A DNA stretch of 64,000 bases from Mesostigma viride (taxonomy: Eukaryota > Streptophyta > Mesostigmatophyceae > Mesostigmatales > Mesostigmataceae). This document shows positions 1 through 13,400 of this stretch, piece after piece. Positions within the stretch are counted from its first letter, which is position 1. Each line of letters begins with the position of its first letter. The notes beneath the pieces were generated by a model. That model saw only the letters and a list, made by a program, of their open reading frames with translations. It was not told the origin of the DNA and ran no database searches. The translations under genes were made by a program, and so were the position numbers. The DNA lies in contig RPFO01000165.1 of assembly GCA_009746045.1 (NCBI GenBank), forward strand, positions 3,082,505-3,146,504, in the 5' to 3' direction.

Positions 1-1241
1 CTCTGGTGCGTTCCAAAGCACGTACCGCACATCCTGTCCGTGCTGGCCGCGGCGATCCTGCTATGTCCAGTGCTCTCGCTTTTCAGTACTCCCCAGCGGA
101 TCTTCCAAGGATACCGCGCTCCGCTTCACAATAACACAACGTATAGGGCATTCGACGCGCGGGCATAATCGTTGTGCTGTAGTGGCGTAGGCCTGAATAG
201 TGCGATCTAATGACTTGCCCTCTTCTCAGCGTTTATATGGAGTAGGGTCCAGGGTGCTTACACGGAATGGCCTTCCAATTGGCCTCCTCCGCCTCCTTCT
301 GCTCCTACATATGTTCAATCCCACCGCCCCACCCTTTCATAAGGATGTTTATGTGGACCACACAATGTACACAATCTTCGTCCCACCCTTCAAAAGTGCG
401 TTTATGTGGACCACACAATGTTCACACTGGAACGCTTGCCTGTGCACCGTATTATACGAGGCACGGTTCCCCCCAAGCCAACCCTGCGATAAGTTTGGAA
501 AGTGCAACGCCTACCCAAGGGTCTTGCAACAGATTTTCCTGTGCTGATGAGGTTGGATCCCATGCACCTCACGGCCATGCCTTCCTTCGTCCACTGGGTT
601 CTGAAATGTCCCTCTAGGCTGTCTTGTCCCCCGCCCCTACCACGATTGGCTTGAATGCCACCCCCCACCCCCACCCCGCCCTACCATGACGTACCACAAT
701 ACAAGGCCACCAGCAAGCACGTCTTACGCATGTCCTATAATTTCCTACTTTCTTCTATACCTTCTCCACCCTCAATGCCTCGCATGCTCCCTGGCCATCC
801 CTGCCCCACCCACAGGAAAAAGCCATCAGCAAGCGTTTGTCGCACTGTGTTGACTCCCTCCTAAGCCTGTCTCTCAACTTGCCTTCAAACTCGTCTTGAA
901 TGTCCCCCCTGCAGCAAAGATGGTTTGCCTGGAATGGTCCCAGCCCTTCCTGTGACCACTCATGGGACATGGCAATCGGCAAGCGCACTAGTGTCCTACA
1001 TAGGTCACTTCCCTCCTGGAACATTTCTTCAGACCTTTGCCTCAGAACTCCCCTCACTCCTCCTGTGATTTGCCTTCAAAATTTCCCTGCGCTTACCCTG
1101 CCCCAAACGTAAGACAAGACGATCAGCAAGCGCGTTCTTCGCATGCTGGTGTCCTACATTTGTTCACATGGATCCTGACCCTTGCTCAAAAGCATTTGCC
1201 TCAACTGTCACCCACCCGCCCCGACCACGGTCAAAACACAG
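1..1241 (+). other. Intron or upstream sequence of POC16 with exon echoes
   Basis: No exon recognised. Four degraded copies of the start of the exon at 1242 occur with GCAAGC cores at 713, 829, 979 and 1136. A 19-base word (TATGTGGACCACACAATGT) is repeated at about 349 and 403. The missing N-terminal CFA20 exon must lie to the left or be too short to see. Confidence 0.6.
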
Positions 1242-1472
1242 GACAAGGCGATCGGCAAGCGCGTGGTGCGCATCTGGGGCAGCATCCCCGCCGCCAACTA
1301 CGTGCAGCTGCCGCGCCGCCGCACGCAGTCGCTGGGCCTGACGGGCCGCTTCCTCTACGTGCAGGCGCGCATGGACCCCTCCAAGTACTTCCTCATGCAC
1401 TTTGATGTGACCATGTCCGACAACCTCAACGTGCGCATCTCCGTCAGCAACCTCTTCAAGTCGTCATCGCAG
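1242..1472 (+). CDS. POC16: POC16 exon a (CFA20 domain, first visible)
   Basis: Visible residues 1-77, phase 0 at both ends. The acceptor is AAACACAG before GACAAGGCG and the donor is CATCGCAG before GTACGG. It encodes the core CFA20 strands (RIWGSIPAANYVQLP, SLGLTGRFLYV, HFDVTMSDNLNVRISVSNLFKS). Four degraded copies of its first bases lie upstream and two degraded copies of its last bases lie downstream. Confidence 0.88.
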
Positions 1473-4400
1473 GTACGGGTGTGTGCACAAGGAGCAATGG
1501 CATGTCATAGGACCTAGCAGGGTGACACTAGGCCATGTGGATTGCACATGACAACCATAAGTCCTCATCGTGCGCATCTCCGTCAGCACCCTGTTCAAGC
1601 CATCGTCACAGGTGAGGGGTGTGCGAATGCAGGGGTAATGTCCCGTAGATAGAATTCAATGTCTGCTTTTAAACTCTGTAACTAAACTTACTAAAGGGCG
1701 ACCTGAATGGTTGCATGCCTGCCTGCAACCTTTTCAAGTCCCCTCCGCAGGTAGCAAAATCCCAAACCCAATTGATGGCACGCAGTAGATGACATGGCTA
1801 AGCTTGAACGCTGGATTAAAGAGGGCAGCCTGAATGCGTGCATGTCACAAGCCAGTCCTCATCGCAGTTTGTGGGGATGCTGGGAAGCTGATTGTTCAAC
1901 ACATACCGCCTCCTACCCTACCTTCAGTGCCAGCAATTGACCTTTTTGTTAACTGACCTTGTGCTTAGTTGACCTTGTCATTAATGGACCTTGTTGTTGT
2001 CAAATGGACCTTGTTGTTAATTGACCTCGTCGTCTATGGACCTTGTTGTCAATGGACCTTGTTGTTAATGACCTTATTCCCCTCGTTTCTGTATGTATCT
2101 GCTCCCGATTATACCGTCATGCTCTTACTCCACAGCTTTTCTTCCCAATCTAGTCTAGTCTACAGAGACTTCTAGTAACAGATGCCAATATTTTGTATGT
2201 CCTGCCCTCCTGTCTTATATCCTGCCCTCCTCTTGTTCTCCCCCCGCCCGCAGACGTCGACCAACTGCATCCACCTGCAGTACACCAAGCCGACACACAA
2301 GTGGGTGGTGATCGCGTTTGACCTTATCGCGATCCTGGCGTCGTACTTGCGCAGCAGCTACGTTTGCGTGCGCAGCGTGCAGATGTGCGCGTGCATGGTC
2401 GTGCGGGGGCTGTACACGTCCGACACCGCGTACAGCATGGAGGTGAGGAGGAAAGGGATGGCTCTGTAATTGCGTGGAATATGCTAATGTGCGCTAATGT
2501 GCTGTAGTATGGTGTCCGACACCTAGGGGGTTGCCTTGAGAAAGTGTAGGAGTGCAGCATGGAGGTGAGTGGGGTGCCGACCTGGGCATTGATCTCACGG
2601 GAATGTTCCACTTGGATATTAGTGTTGCATTTCACAGTTTGTTTGCAAAAGGGGGTCGCCTTGCGAAGCCGTAGTGGTTGCGTCCAACACCACCTACAGC
2701 ACGGAGGTCAGAAGCAAGGGGCATTAGGGCAGTGGGATTCCATGAAGAGCAAGGGGGACTAGAGCAGGGGGTGGTCCATGAAGAGCAAGCGGGACTAGAG
2801 CAGGGTTTGGTCCATGAAGAGCAAGCGGGACTAGAGCAGGGTTTGGTCCATGAAGAGCAAGCGGGACTAGAGCAGGGGGGGTTCCATGAAGAGCAAGGGG
2901 TCTGAACTGCTATTGCACTGCGACTTCCGCAGTAAAATCCCTTATAATACCCTCTTTATGTGGCCTGTCCTCTGTTATTTGTATGTTTTCCTCTATTATT
3001 ACTTTCAATAATAATAACAATATTATCGTGGTTCTCTGAACATAGTTTCTTTATAGTGAGATGGAAGGGTAGCCGCTATAGCTAGGTTATTGGGTTCACG
3101 TGACATACCTTTTGAGGCCGGTGCGGCCTGATCCGGATCAGTCGTGGCCAAAGCTTTGGCCAGTTTTTCTTGGCCAGGTGGCAGGAGCTACGTTGAGATA
3201 TAAACCTGCCACTGACTAGGTTTCTTGGCTCATGGCGTAGTGATTAACTAGATCTAGATTCTTTCTCTCACGCAATATGTGACCTAATAGCCCCGGCAGC
3301 CTTACGTAAGCTGCCGGCAATTAGAACGCCACATTGCGTCATTTGTTCAGACGCAACATTTGCGTGGCGAAAAAATGCCGTCCGGGCCAAGGCCGCATGA
3401 CACGCAAAAAAGGACAAAAACAAACCCACCTAGCTAAGGTCGGCCTCTTTTCTTTTCACGAGGGCGGCGACAGCAAGCCAGGGGAAACGAACCTCTGGTT
3501 TGACGAACCTGTACTGTCGGAGCCATTTTTGGCCCTGAGCAGCAATGCCGAAGGGGCGCAAAGCTACAGGAGGGCAGGCAGCGCGCGGGGAGGACGGGAC
3601 GCCCACACCGCGGGCTGCTGCCGCCAGTCACGCGCCAGTCGCCTTCAGCGCCAAAAAGAAGCAGCTCGCCACTCTGCTCGCCAAGTGCATCAGCCCCGCA
3701 GAGGCGGTGGGGGCAGTCGAGCAGGTCTTCGGTGCCGAGGACTGGGTGACGGACGCCAGCTCGTGGAGCTCGAGCCAGCTGAAGTCTGTCGTGCAGTTGC
3801 TGGCCGATCACGTTGATGTTGGCGACGTGTTGGACGCACGTGACCCAAACGGAACGTTGGTGGCAAAACTGCTGGCCGTGGCAGATCTCGCGGCGGACGA
3901 GGAGGAGGATCAGGCGCTGCCACCAACGACACCTGCGCAGCGAAAAATGGCCAAGCCGAAAGGCGCGGCCAAGGTTTCGGCAGGTGGGGGGGCTGTCGGA
4001 AAGGAAATGAGGGCGAGGTTGGCGACATTCGTTGGGGCACCTCCGGAAACCGAAAATCAGGACGACGAGGAGGACGAGGAGGGGGAGGTCGCAGCCGAGA
4101 AATTCATGCAAGGTTTGAAGGCAGCGCTGGGAGGAATGGAGGGGGCGGGAAGCCACTTCAAGGCCTCGAAAGGGGTGGCGCTGCCAAGCCGAGCCAAGAG
4201 CGTGAAATATCGGGTTTCGGAGCGGGTGCTGCCGGGGGTGTTGGAGGACGCCAGCGACAATGGGATGGGAATCCGGTCGTGGGTCATGACGGTAAAGCCT
4301 GGAAATTGGCGGAACATGGAGAACAGGAAAATTGTCATGAACATTGCATTGGCCATGGACACCCTTCTCAAGGAGCTGGGCTCAGCAGCCGGGGAGCTTG

Positions 4401-7400
4401 TGGGCATGGAGTACCTAATGAGGGTGGTGGCGGCCTTGCTGCAGGTGGAAGGGCAAGGAGGGGGGGGTGGAAGGTGGCCAGCCACCTCCTGCCATTGGGG
4501 GAGGAGGCTGCACTGTCAGCCACCCCGGCTGTCAAGGCAGCTCTCCAAACTGCCATCCTCTTGGACAAGCTCAGCAAGGCTCAACAAGTAGGGAAATAGA
4601 ATCCCAGCGGGACCGCTCCCTTTTCCCGCTGCCATACCCACTTAGGCCAGCGTACACCGCGTGGGGCAGGGTGAGATCGGCACGCCGGCGACAGCGTGCC
4701 ACGCGCCGCCACCGCGAGTACACACTGCAATGCAAGGTAGTGCGTTGGCTTAATTGGCTGTGGGGAGGGGGGCAAGACCCTCCTCCTAACCCTAGAGGGG
4801 CGTGCTCTAAGGGGAGGGAGGAGGCCCTTGCGAGGGTCAAGAGGCACTGCACCTGGCACAGTCGCCGCGTAGGGGGCGTTGCGACAGGCCAGGAGCAAGA
4901 AGGTGCTGATGCAATATATGGGAAGCAGAATAAGTATGAACAACTGCGCGCGGACGCGGTGAGTCTACCAAAGGCGGAGGTGGCGGGGAAGGCACGGCTG
5001 CTCGACCTGTTGGCTATGCGGCCGAGCTGGCGGGAGATATATGCCAGCGAAGAGAACTGCATCAAGCCAGCGGTCGTGGCGAGCGCAAAGTATTGGAATG
5101 TGCCCAAGCCCAGCCGGGGATGCTCCATGGCTGAATGGGGCAAGCTCATGAGCCGGGCAGCGGGCGTGGGCATGGTGGCGTTCCGGGAGAGGCGGCCCAA
5201 GTGGGTGGATGGCTGCTTTGGAGTGGCCAAGGGGGTGGGTGAGCTTCGGTTCATCGTCAACAGGAAGCTGGGCAACCTGCTGTGGGTGGACCCCCCCAAG
5301 ATCCTGCTACCCCACCTGGGCATCCTCGTGGAGGTCTACATCAAAGGCTGGTGCTACTGCGCCAAGAGCGACCTCGTGTCATACTACTATTCCATCGAGG
5401 TGCCCGAGTGGTGGTGGGACTACCAAGGGCTTCCTAGTGTGTGGTCGACTAGCGTAGGTCTGGCAGGGCCCAGGCGGAAGGTGTGGCCCGTGCTCAAGGT
5501 GCTGGCCATGGGACATTCCCATGCGGTGGCGCTGGGGGAGGCCATCCATGAGATGGTGCTCTACATGACCGGTGCCCTGGATCCGAGGCGCCAGGTCAAC
5601 TACCTCTCAAGCGCAGGTGAGCTCACCTTGGTGCGCGACGAGTGTGGCCAGCCACTGCGCTTGGCCATCGAGTACAAGGAGGAGCGCGCCGGGGAGCTTC
5701 AGATTGACCTGGAAAACCCCCCTGCCCCCATGCTGTCCATCACCATTGATGACTTGGTGGCCAGCAACGGGCGGACCTGCGAGGCGGTGAACCAGCTCAT
5801 CACGCGCGCTATTGAGGAAGGCTACCTCCCTAACAACCTTGTGCCGTCTAAGGAGAAGACTAAGATGGCGAGCCTGGAAGGGGACGAGCTAGAAGCCCTA
5901 GGGGTGGTGCACCGACGGAACGGCGTGCTGGAACCAACGGTCAAGCAGCTCAACCTTGTGATCGCCCACACGCAGGCTATACTCACTCGAGGCCGAGCTA
6001 CGGCCGAGGGGCTGGCTGCCGTCTTGGGGCGGTGGTTGTGGCTGCAGATGTTAAGCCGCAGCTGCTTGTCCATTTGGCAGCAATGTTTCAAATTCATCAG
6101 CCTGCAAGGGTGGGGGCAGCGATCCTGGGTGCTGTGGGCCGGGGTGCGGGAGGAGTTAGAGTGTGCCCTGGCCTTGGCTCCCATGCTAAGGGTTGACCGA
6201 AGCGCACCTTTGGCCCGTGAGGTGGTTGCATCTGACGCGTCCACCTACGGGCAAGGTGTCGTGTACGCAACCATGGAGCCGGGCGATGTGACGGAGCTGG
6301 CGAGGGCACGAGAGGTGCGGGGGTACCCGACTTTGCTCATACCAAGTGAGGTGGCCTACGCTGGCCCTAGGCCACTGAGCGCGCGGGCGCAACAAGCAAT
6401 CACTAGCCAGCAATGGCGGGTTGGGGTCCGGAGTCGTTGGCGGGATCCGGGGATGCACATCAACGAGAAGGAGGTGCGGGCTGCAGTGAAGGGCGTGGAG
6501 AGGAGTGCGCGCAGCTTGGCAAACCGAGGCAAGCGGGTGGTGAGGTTGGTGGACTCCACCGCGGCGTTGGGCTGCTTGGCTAAGGGGCGGTCCTCATCCC
6601 ACAAGCTCAACAAGCAGTGCCGCCGCTTGTGCGCGCTGACCCTCGCCACGGGGAGTCGTTCCCAGTGGGTGTGGACGCCGAGTGCACTTCAACCAGCCGA
6701 TGGCGTTTCTCGCGGCCAATCCATGGCGACTTTCTTGGCAGGCTGGGTGCGCGACCTGACCGCGGAAGGCATCCATCCTAACCCGGGGCCCCCTGCACCT
6801 GTTAGCTACCTTCCATTGCTAGAGGGGAAAGTAAAGCCGGCTACTTTGCTGGCCTACCGTCGTGGTCTTGATTCCCTCTTGACTTGGTGGGAGGCTGGTG
6901 GGCGGGCGGACGGGTCATCGTCACGAGCTGACACCCTTGAGGAGACATTTTGTGCGTATGTCGCCTGGGCTCATTTTCGGGGGTACAGCCGCCAAGTGTG
7001 TGTCAATGCCTTGATGGGGTTGCAACTTTATTATCCCGGTATGGTGAAGCGGTGGGACTTGGCCCGTGGCGTCCTCGCTGGGTGGAAAACACTTGTGCCC
7101 CCCCGTGCCCCTCCTCCCATTCCATGGGAGGCGGCGTTTGCACTTGCCAGCACGATGGTCATGCAAGGTCAGCGCCTTGCGGGCCTGCTGGTTGTCATCG
7201 TGTTCCGCCATTACCTGCGAATCTCGGAGGCGCTGAACCTCCGTGTTGGCCATGTGCGCCTCCAGCCTGACGTTCGGCTTGGGCCGGCTCAACGGGGCGC
7301 CCTACTGCTGAGGTCTACCAAGACCTCTAAGGGCAAGACTCAGTCAGTGGTGGTAGAAGATGTGATGTCTGAAACCATCCTCCGTCACTGCATCGCGGGT

Positions 7401-10394
7401 AAGCACGCTTGGGAGGCCGTGTTCCCTTTCACCTACCCGCAATTCCGGCGCATTTGGCAGGCTGCGAGTCAGGCCTTGGGGGTCGCCCAGATTTTCACCA
7501 TTCACGGGCTGCGGCATGGAGGTGCCACTCACGATTTCCTCGCGGGTCGCAGCATGGGGGACATCCAGGGCCGGGGGCGCTGGCTTAGCAGCTCCACGGT
7601 TGCCCATTATGTGGGCTTGCACCGCAGTTTGGAGGTGCAGCTGCCTGAGGTTATTCTTCGGGCCATGGCCGCCTGCCCCCCTCGGGCCTGGCGGGCTATT
7701 TTGAAATTGCCCTCCACCTAATTTGGTTGTTCATTTCTCTGTCATTATGCTAGGTTCTTTGCCCCTGGCATGGATCGCCAGGGAGGGATATAAGGGTAAG
7801 GCTAGCCTTTGCCAAGCAATAAGTGTTCCCATGAGCATCGGCGGCCGGGATGTGGCCTGCCTTTTGTATGTGCTCCACTCATTGTTTTAATAAAGAGTCT
7901 GGTTACCCTGGAGTTCCACGGTTAATAGAATCGTGGTTCTCTGAACATAGTTTCTTTATAGTGAGATGGAAGGGTAGCCGCTATAGCTAGGTTATTGGGT
8001 TCACGTGACATACCTTTTGAGGCCGGTGCGGCCTGATCCGGATCAGTCGTGGCCAAAGCTTTGGCCAGTTTTTCTTGGCCAGGTGGCAGGAGCTACGTTG
8101 AGATATAAACCTGCCACTGTCTAGGTTTCTTGGCTCATGGCGTAGTGATTAACTAGATCTAGATTCTTTCTCTCACGCAATATGTGACCTAATAGCCCCG
8201 GCAGCCTTACGTAAGCTGCCGGCAATTAGAACGCCACATTGCGTCATTTGTTCAGACGCAACATTTGCGTGGCGAAAAAATGCCGTCCGGGCCAAGGCCG
8301 CATGACACGCAAAAAAGGACAAAAACAAACCCACCTAGCTAAGGTCGGCCTCTTTTCTTTTCCCCCCCCCCCCCCCTGCGTGTTTGGGGGTAAGGCTAGC
8401 CTTTGCCAAGCAATAAGTGTTCCCATGAGCATCGGCGGCCGGGATGTGGCCTGCCTTTTGTATGTGCTCCACTCATTGTTTTAATAAAGAGTCTGGTTAC
8501 CCTGGAGTTCCACGGTTAATAGAATATAAGTAGTCTTATTTTATGTTCCAAGTTTGCGCACCTGCCCGCCTGCTAACACCAAAACATGGCCCACCCCTAC
8601 GGATTTCTTCCAAACAGACACTCCCCCGCGAGATGATTCTGTCGGCCGGCACGGTGTCGGGCGGCGGTACGGTCGACTGGCGCTGGATCCCTGCCGAGCC
8701 GGTGATGCCGGTGGAGGTGCCCACCCTGTTTGGTGACGTGGCGGAGGACCTGTCAGGTGCGGCACGAGTGCAGAATGCCCTAATGAGAATTGCCTTATTG
8801 GGAAATGCCCTACTACCAATATATTACAGATACTTGATCATACTAGAGTAGTATTTGATACTTGAGTACACGCACCCTATTGAGAAATGTCCTATCATAT
8901 TACAGATTCTTGGTCTCATGGGATACTTGAGTACATATACCCCACTTCCCTGCTCTTTTCGTACAAAGTTGTTGCTGTCACCAGGGTGGGGGTGGGGCCT
9001 AGGTGATGGATAATCTGCAGGTTCATCCCTAGAGTGAGGACACCTTTTTGTCGGTGGCCTATCACGGGAAACATTCCCTATGCTGCGCCAGCGTTGCCAC
9101 TCCTGCCCTTGTGGCCTCTGCCTCCGCTCTCATTGCTTTCCTAGCTTGCGATCTTCCACTTTCCCTGCCTATGTATCTGAATATACTATACTAAAGGTAT
9201 CGGGGTGCTGAGTCGGTAGCCAAAATCTGCTCCTTTTGTCTAAGCTTGGTGGGGACGCCCAAAGTTTATGCAAGCTTTGGATGGGCTACTACTTTCGCCA
9301 TTTTGTGAACTAGTGCCGCCCTAAATTGAGGGGGGTGATGATCTTTTGGAAGGGCCACTGAAATCTGGCCTGTCGTGTGGGAATAAGACCCTGTAAGAGG
9401 GGCATCCTGAAACAGTCGGAGGGGACCTTTGTTTTCTTGATTTGAAGCGCTTCTTTCTGAAGGCCCCTGTTTGTTGAGAAATTTTGTGAGCCACTTCCTA
9501 GACGGGATTTTGAGCCGGGTGGTAACATTGTTATTGGTTCCTTTTGGCTGGTCCTACCAAGATCTTTTATGCAGAGAGACTTGCTCACTGCACCTTAGTG
9601 TCCCAGAGTGGCTGGTGCTCCTTCAGACATTCCTGGTCCCGACTAGAACACAGGGTATCAAGGTTTGCCTCCCTCACCCAACATGGCATTCAGTCTCAAG
9701 GTTGCCTCAAGGTTGATCATGGCATTCTTGGACTTTCCCTCCGATACCATGTTGCGCTTACCCGGTGTTGGAGGATAGATAACGATCTTCCACTTTATTC
9801 CTGCTTTGAATACGACCAACATCAGTCATCCAACGCCGACCCAAGCAAGGTCGATTAACCCATAGCCAGGCGAAAAGACAAGGTGAGAATAGCTTAGGTA
9901 AATTGGGCAAGAGAACCATAGCTGTCTTTGTGCAAGGCAAAAACACTAACAATAGCTGTGGATGTAAAATCTACGGCCTTTGAAAACAAAGTTCCCCTCC
10001 GACTGTTTCAGGATGCCCCTCTTACAGGGTCTTATTCCCACAAGACAGGCCAGATTTCAGTGGCCCTTCCAAAAGATCATCACCCCGCTCAATTTAGGGC
10101 GGCACTCGTTCACAAAATGGCGAAAGTAGTAGCCCATCCAAAGCTTGCATAAATTTTGGGCGTCCCCACCAAGCTTAGACATAAAGCAGATTTTGGCTAC
10201 CAACTCAGCAGCCTGATACCCTCATCACTGTGAAATAAGTTATGATGGGCTCACCTTGTTCCTGGCATCACATGATTCCCGCGCTGGCCTGTTTGCGCGC
10301 ACACACACATCCATACACATGCACGCATGCACGCATGCACACGCACACACATACACACGCACTCACACGCAGAAACACACACACACACACTCTG

Positions 10395-10425
<31 letters not shown>

Positions 10426-10444
10426 CTGTCTGTCTGTCTGTCTG

Positions 10445-10496
<52 letters not shown>

Positions 10497-13400
10497 TCAC
10501 ACACACACACGCACGCACACGCACACGCACACGCACACGCACACACACACACACACCCTTCTCCCCCCCCCCCGGCCCCCCACAGCAGCATCCCTGACAG
10601 ACCGCCAGGGACCGGGGCCCCTCTCGAGCGACGAGGAGGGACAGGACGCCTCCGCCACAATGTCGGCAAAACGCCACGTCCAGGTGGTCCGTCACGCTTC
10701 CTCTTCCTCCTCCCAGCCTCCCGCCTCGAGCCTCCACGGCGAGGCACCTGGCACCGCCGCAGGGCGCCCCTCCAGCCGCCCCGCGCTGCTCGAGCGTGTG
10801 AGGGCGCAGGACGTCGCGCCAGGTGGCGACGCCCGGCGCACTCGGCACGGGTCGCCCGCTCCCAGGGACATGCAGACGCGCGCGCGGTGGGCACACGCCG
10901 TGCGTGACGACAGCAGCCTCGCCGCCGCGGTGCCCTTGTCCGCAGGAGGTCCTCATGGCGACACTTTTGGCCATGGAGACACGTTTGGTGGCAGTGGCAG
11001 TGGCCAGGGTCGGGCCGGCCGTGGGACGACTCGGCCAGCGTCGGCCCCACGCGAGCGGCCCCGCATGGGGGGCATGCACGCCCACAGCAATGGTGATCGC
11101 GGGACCATAGCCTGGGATGGCCGGGCAGACACCGTGACGGTCGGTAGAGCAGGGAGCGGGGTTATGTCGGCAGCCTTAGGGGCGGGGCAAGCAACGGCGG
11201 CTGCAGGGGCCGTGGGACAACTGGGACTACCGGAGGGCATGCTGCCTCGGCCCAAGCAGCCGTCGATTGATCTTGGGGCCGCGGCGGCGGCGTTGGGTGA
11301 AGGGGATCCAGCGGCGTTGGCGGGCGGGGCCGCGGGCGTGCCGACGTGGTTCCGAAGCAGCGGGGGCTCGCCCCGCCAGCACAAGGCGGCGGGGGCGGCC
11401 CTGCAGCCGGATCCCATCCTGGAGCTGCAGCGTGTATGTGTGCCTAGTGCATCCCTACTGTGCTTCAAGCAAAATATATCTATGCCAGTTGCACATATAT
11501 TCCCCCACTGTCTGCCGATCCCATCCTTGAGCTGCAGCGTGTATGTGTGCCTAGTGCATCCCTACTGTGCTTCAAGCAAAATATATCTATGCCAGTTGCA
11601 CATATATTCCCCCACTGTCTGCCGATCCCATCCTTGAGCTGCAGCGGGTATGTGTGCCTAGTGCGTTTTTTTTTTTGGCTTCAAGTGTACATATAATATA
11701 TTATTATAACTATTATTATTATTATAGTGGGGACAGAGATGTGCAACTGATATTACATTTAGTCAGTTGCACTCGCTGTCCCATCCCGCCATATGCCATT
11801 ATGTGCCCATCCCATCCCTCAGCTGCACCTGGTGTGCGCGGCAACTACACATTGGTTGCAACGTAGTCCAGTGTAGTGTATGAGTTGCAGATTTCCTGCG
11901 TCCTTACCTGCGCATCCATTCCTTGACCTATGCCATTCTTCATGACTCCAGGGCCTCACCTCTTGACCTTTTGGCCTTATATTTTTGTCTCTTCTTTGAA
12001 CTTCTCTTTCTGGACTCTCTTTTCTTCTTTGGCCTGCCCTTTCTGACTCCTTGGCCCTCTTCTTTCTTGACTCTTTGGCCTTATCGTATCCTCTCTTCTT
12101 TGGCCTGCCCTTTTTTGACTCTTGGGCCCATTCTTTATGACTCCTTGGCCTTATCGTTTTGTCTCCTTTTTGGCCTGCCCGTTGTGACCCTTGGCCCTCT
12201 CTTTCTCCACTCTTTGGCCTTCTCTTTTTGACCCCTGCTCGGCCTCCGTCACTCCTCCTCTGCCTAATGCCTCCCCTGCTGCCCCTACTATCTTCCTGCT
12301 GCCCCCAGGTGGTCGGTTTCTCGGGTAGCCGCCCCCGCCTGCTGCTCCACTCCCCCAGCGGCAACCGCATCGTGTTCCCGGTGGAGCACATGGTGGTGGC
12401 CATGGAGTGTGATGGCGGCGAGCAGCGTGTGCTGCTGGGCCACAGCGCGCGCGTGTGCGCGATGGCCTTTGGGGGGGACGGCGCGATTCTGGCGACCGCG
12501 CAGGTGAGGGTTTGGGGGCTTATTTGGATGTAGTGTTTCGGGCTTGGGAAGGTTAAAGGATCCTGGCGACTACGCTTGTGAGGGTTTAGGGTGTGTTAGG
12601 GTTTGGTGTTTAGGGCTTAGGACCTCAGGTGTAAGGATCCTGGCGACCGTGCACGTGAGGGCGGCCAGCATCCACAGTAATGGAAATACGTTGGGTCGGT
12701 ACTCAGGAAGTGGGACACCAACGCAGGTGAGATGCTCATGCGTTGGACGAATTGATCGATCCCTGAGTGGGAGTCGGGAAGTGGGTTCTCAGGGATCGGT
12801 TCTCGTCATTTTATGCAAGGAAGACTTTTGCACGATGTGGGTCGTCTGGTGCACGAGAGAGTGGCAAGGTTAGAGAGGAGGAAGAACGTCACTGGCTTGG
12901 AACGGGAGACACTGGGTTTTAAAATATGTTTAAGAGTTTGTTGACAGCTTACTACTACATCATTAGCCTAGACCCGTAGTGAGTCATCGTCACCATTGTC
13001 AGTTTAGTCATCTTGCCTGCCGCAAACTGAACATGGGAGTTCGCTTGGCTCCACTATGTCTTTTTCGGAGTCAGAGTCTTGGGAGTCCGGATCCATAACT
13101 CCATAATAAACATGGTATGCATGCTGCTTTATCATCGATGCACCTCTTATCTGCTCTTACAATTTGCTATGGCACATTCCATGTCTATTTAAATAATAAA
13201 TTCATTAATATTTTCTTTTTCCCCTAATTTTAATCTCTATTTATCTTTTTTCCCCGGCTACCCCAACCGCAGGAGGGCCACCCTGGCCTGGTGCGCGTGT
13301 GGGACATGGCGACCACCAAGTGCCTGGCCATCCTCAAGGGGCATGACAGCGGCGTGGCCTCGGTGGACGTGTCCCCCGATAACCGTGCGGTGGTCGCAGT

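Larger units (their letters stand above)
3025..8525 (+). mobile_element. Ngaro/PAT/Kangaroo-like tyrosine-recombinase retrotransposon
   Basis: A 5.5-kb element inside POC16 intron b-c. It has split direct repeats in the order A1 - genes - B1 - A2 - B2, the diagnostic layout of DIRS-order elements of the Ngaro/PAT/Kangaroo/TOC type. The A copies are 433 bp and differ at one base seen (A at 3215, T at 8120); the B copies are 138 bp and look identical, so insertion was recent. It encodes a gag-like ORF and an RT-RNaseH-tyrosine recombinase ORF. There is no obvious target-site duplication, as expected for recombinase-mediated insertion. No methyltransferase domain fits between RNase H and the recombinase, which favours a Ngaro-like layout. 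Confidence 0.93.

Noticed and set aside
3434-4156. Minus-strand 240-codon frame opposite the gag-like ORF, and others opposite pol
   Set aside because: Shadow frames of GC-rich coding sequence with no motif.
10242-11085. Minus-strand and Thr/His-repeat plus-strand frames
   Set aside because: CA/CT microsatellite read-through; only the plus frame from 10586 continues as POC16 exon d.
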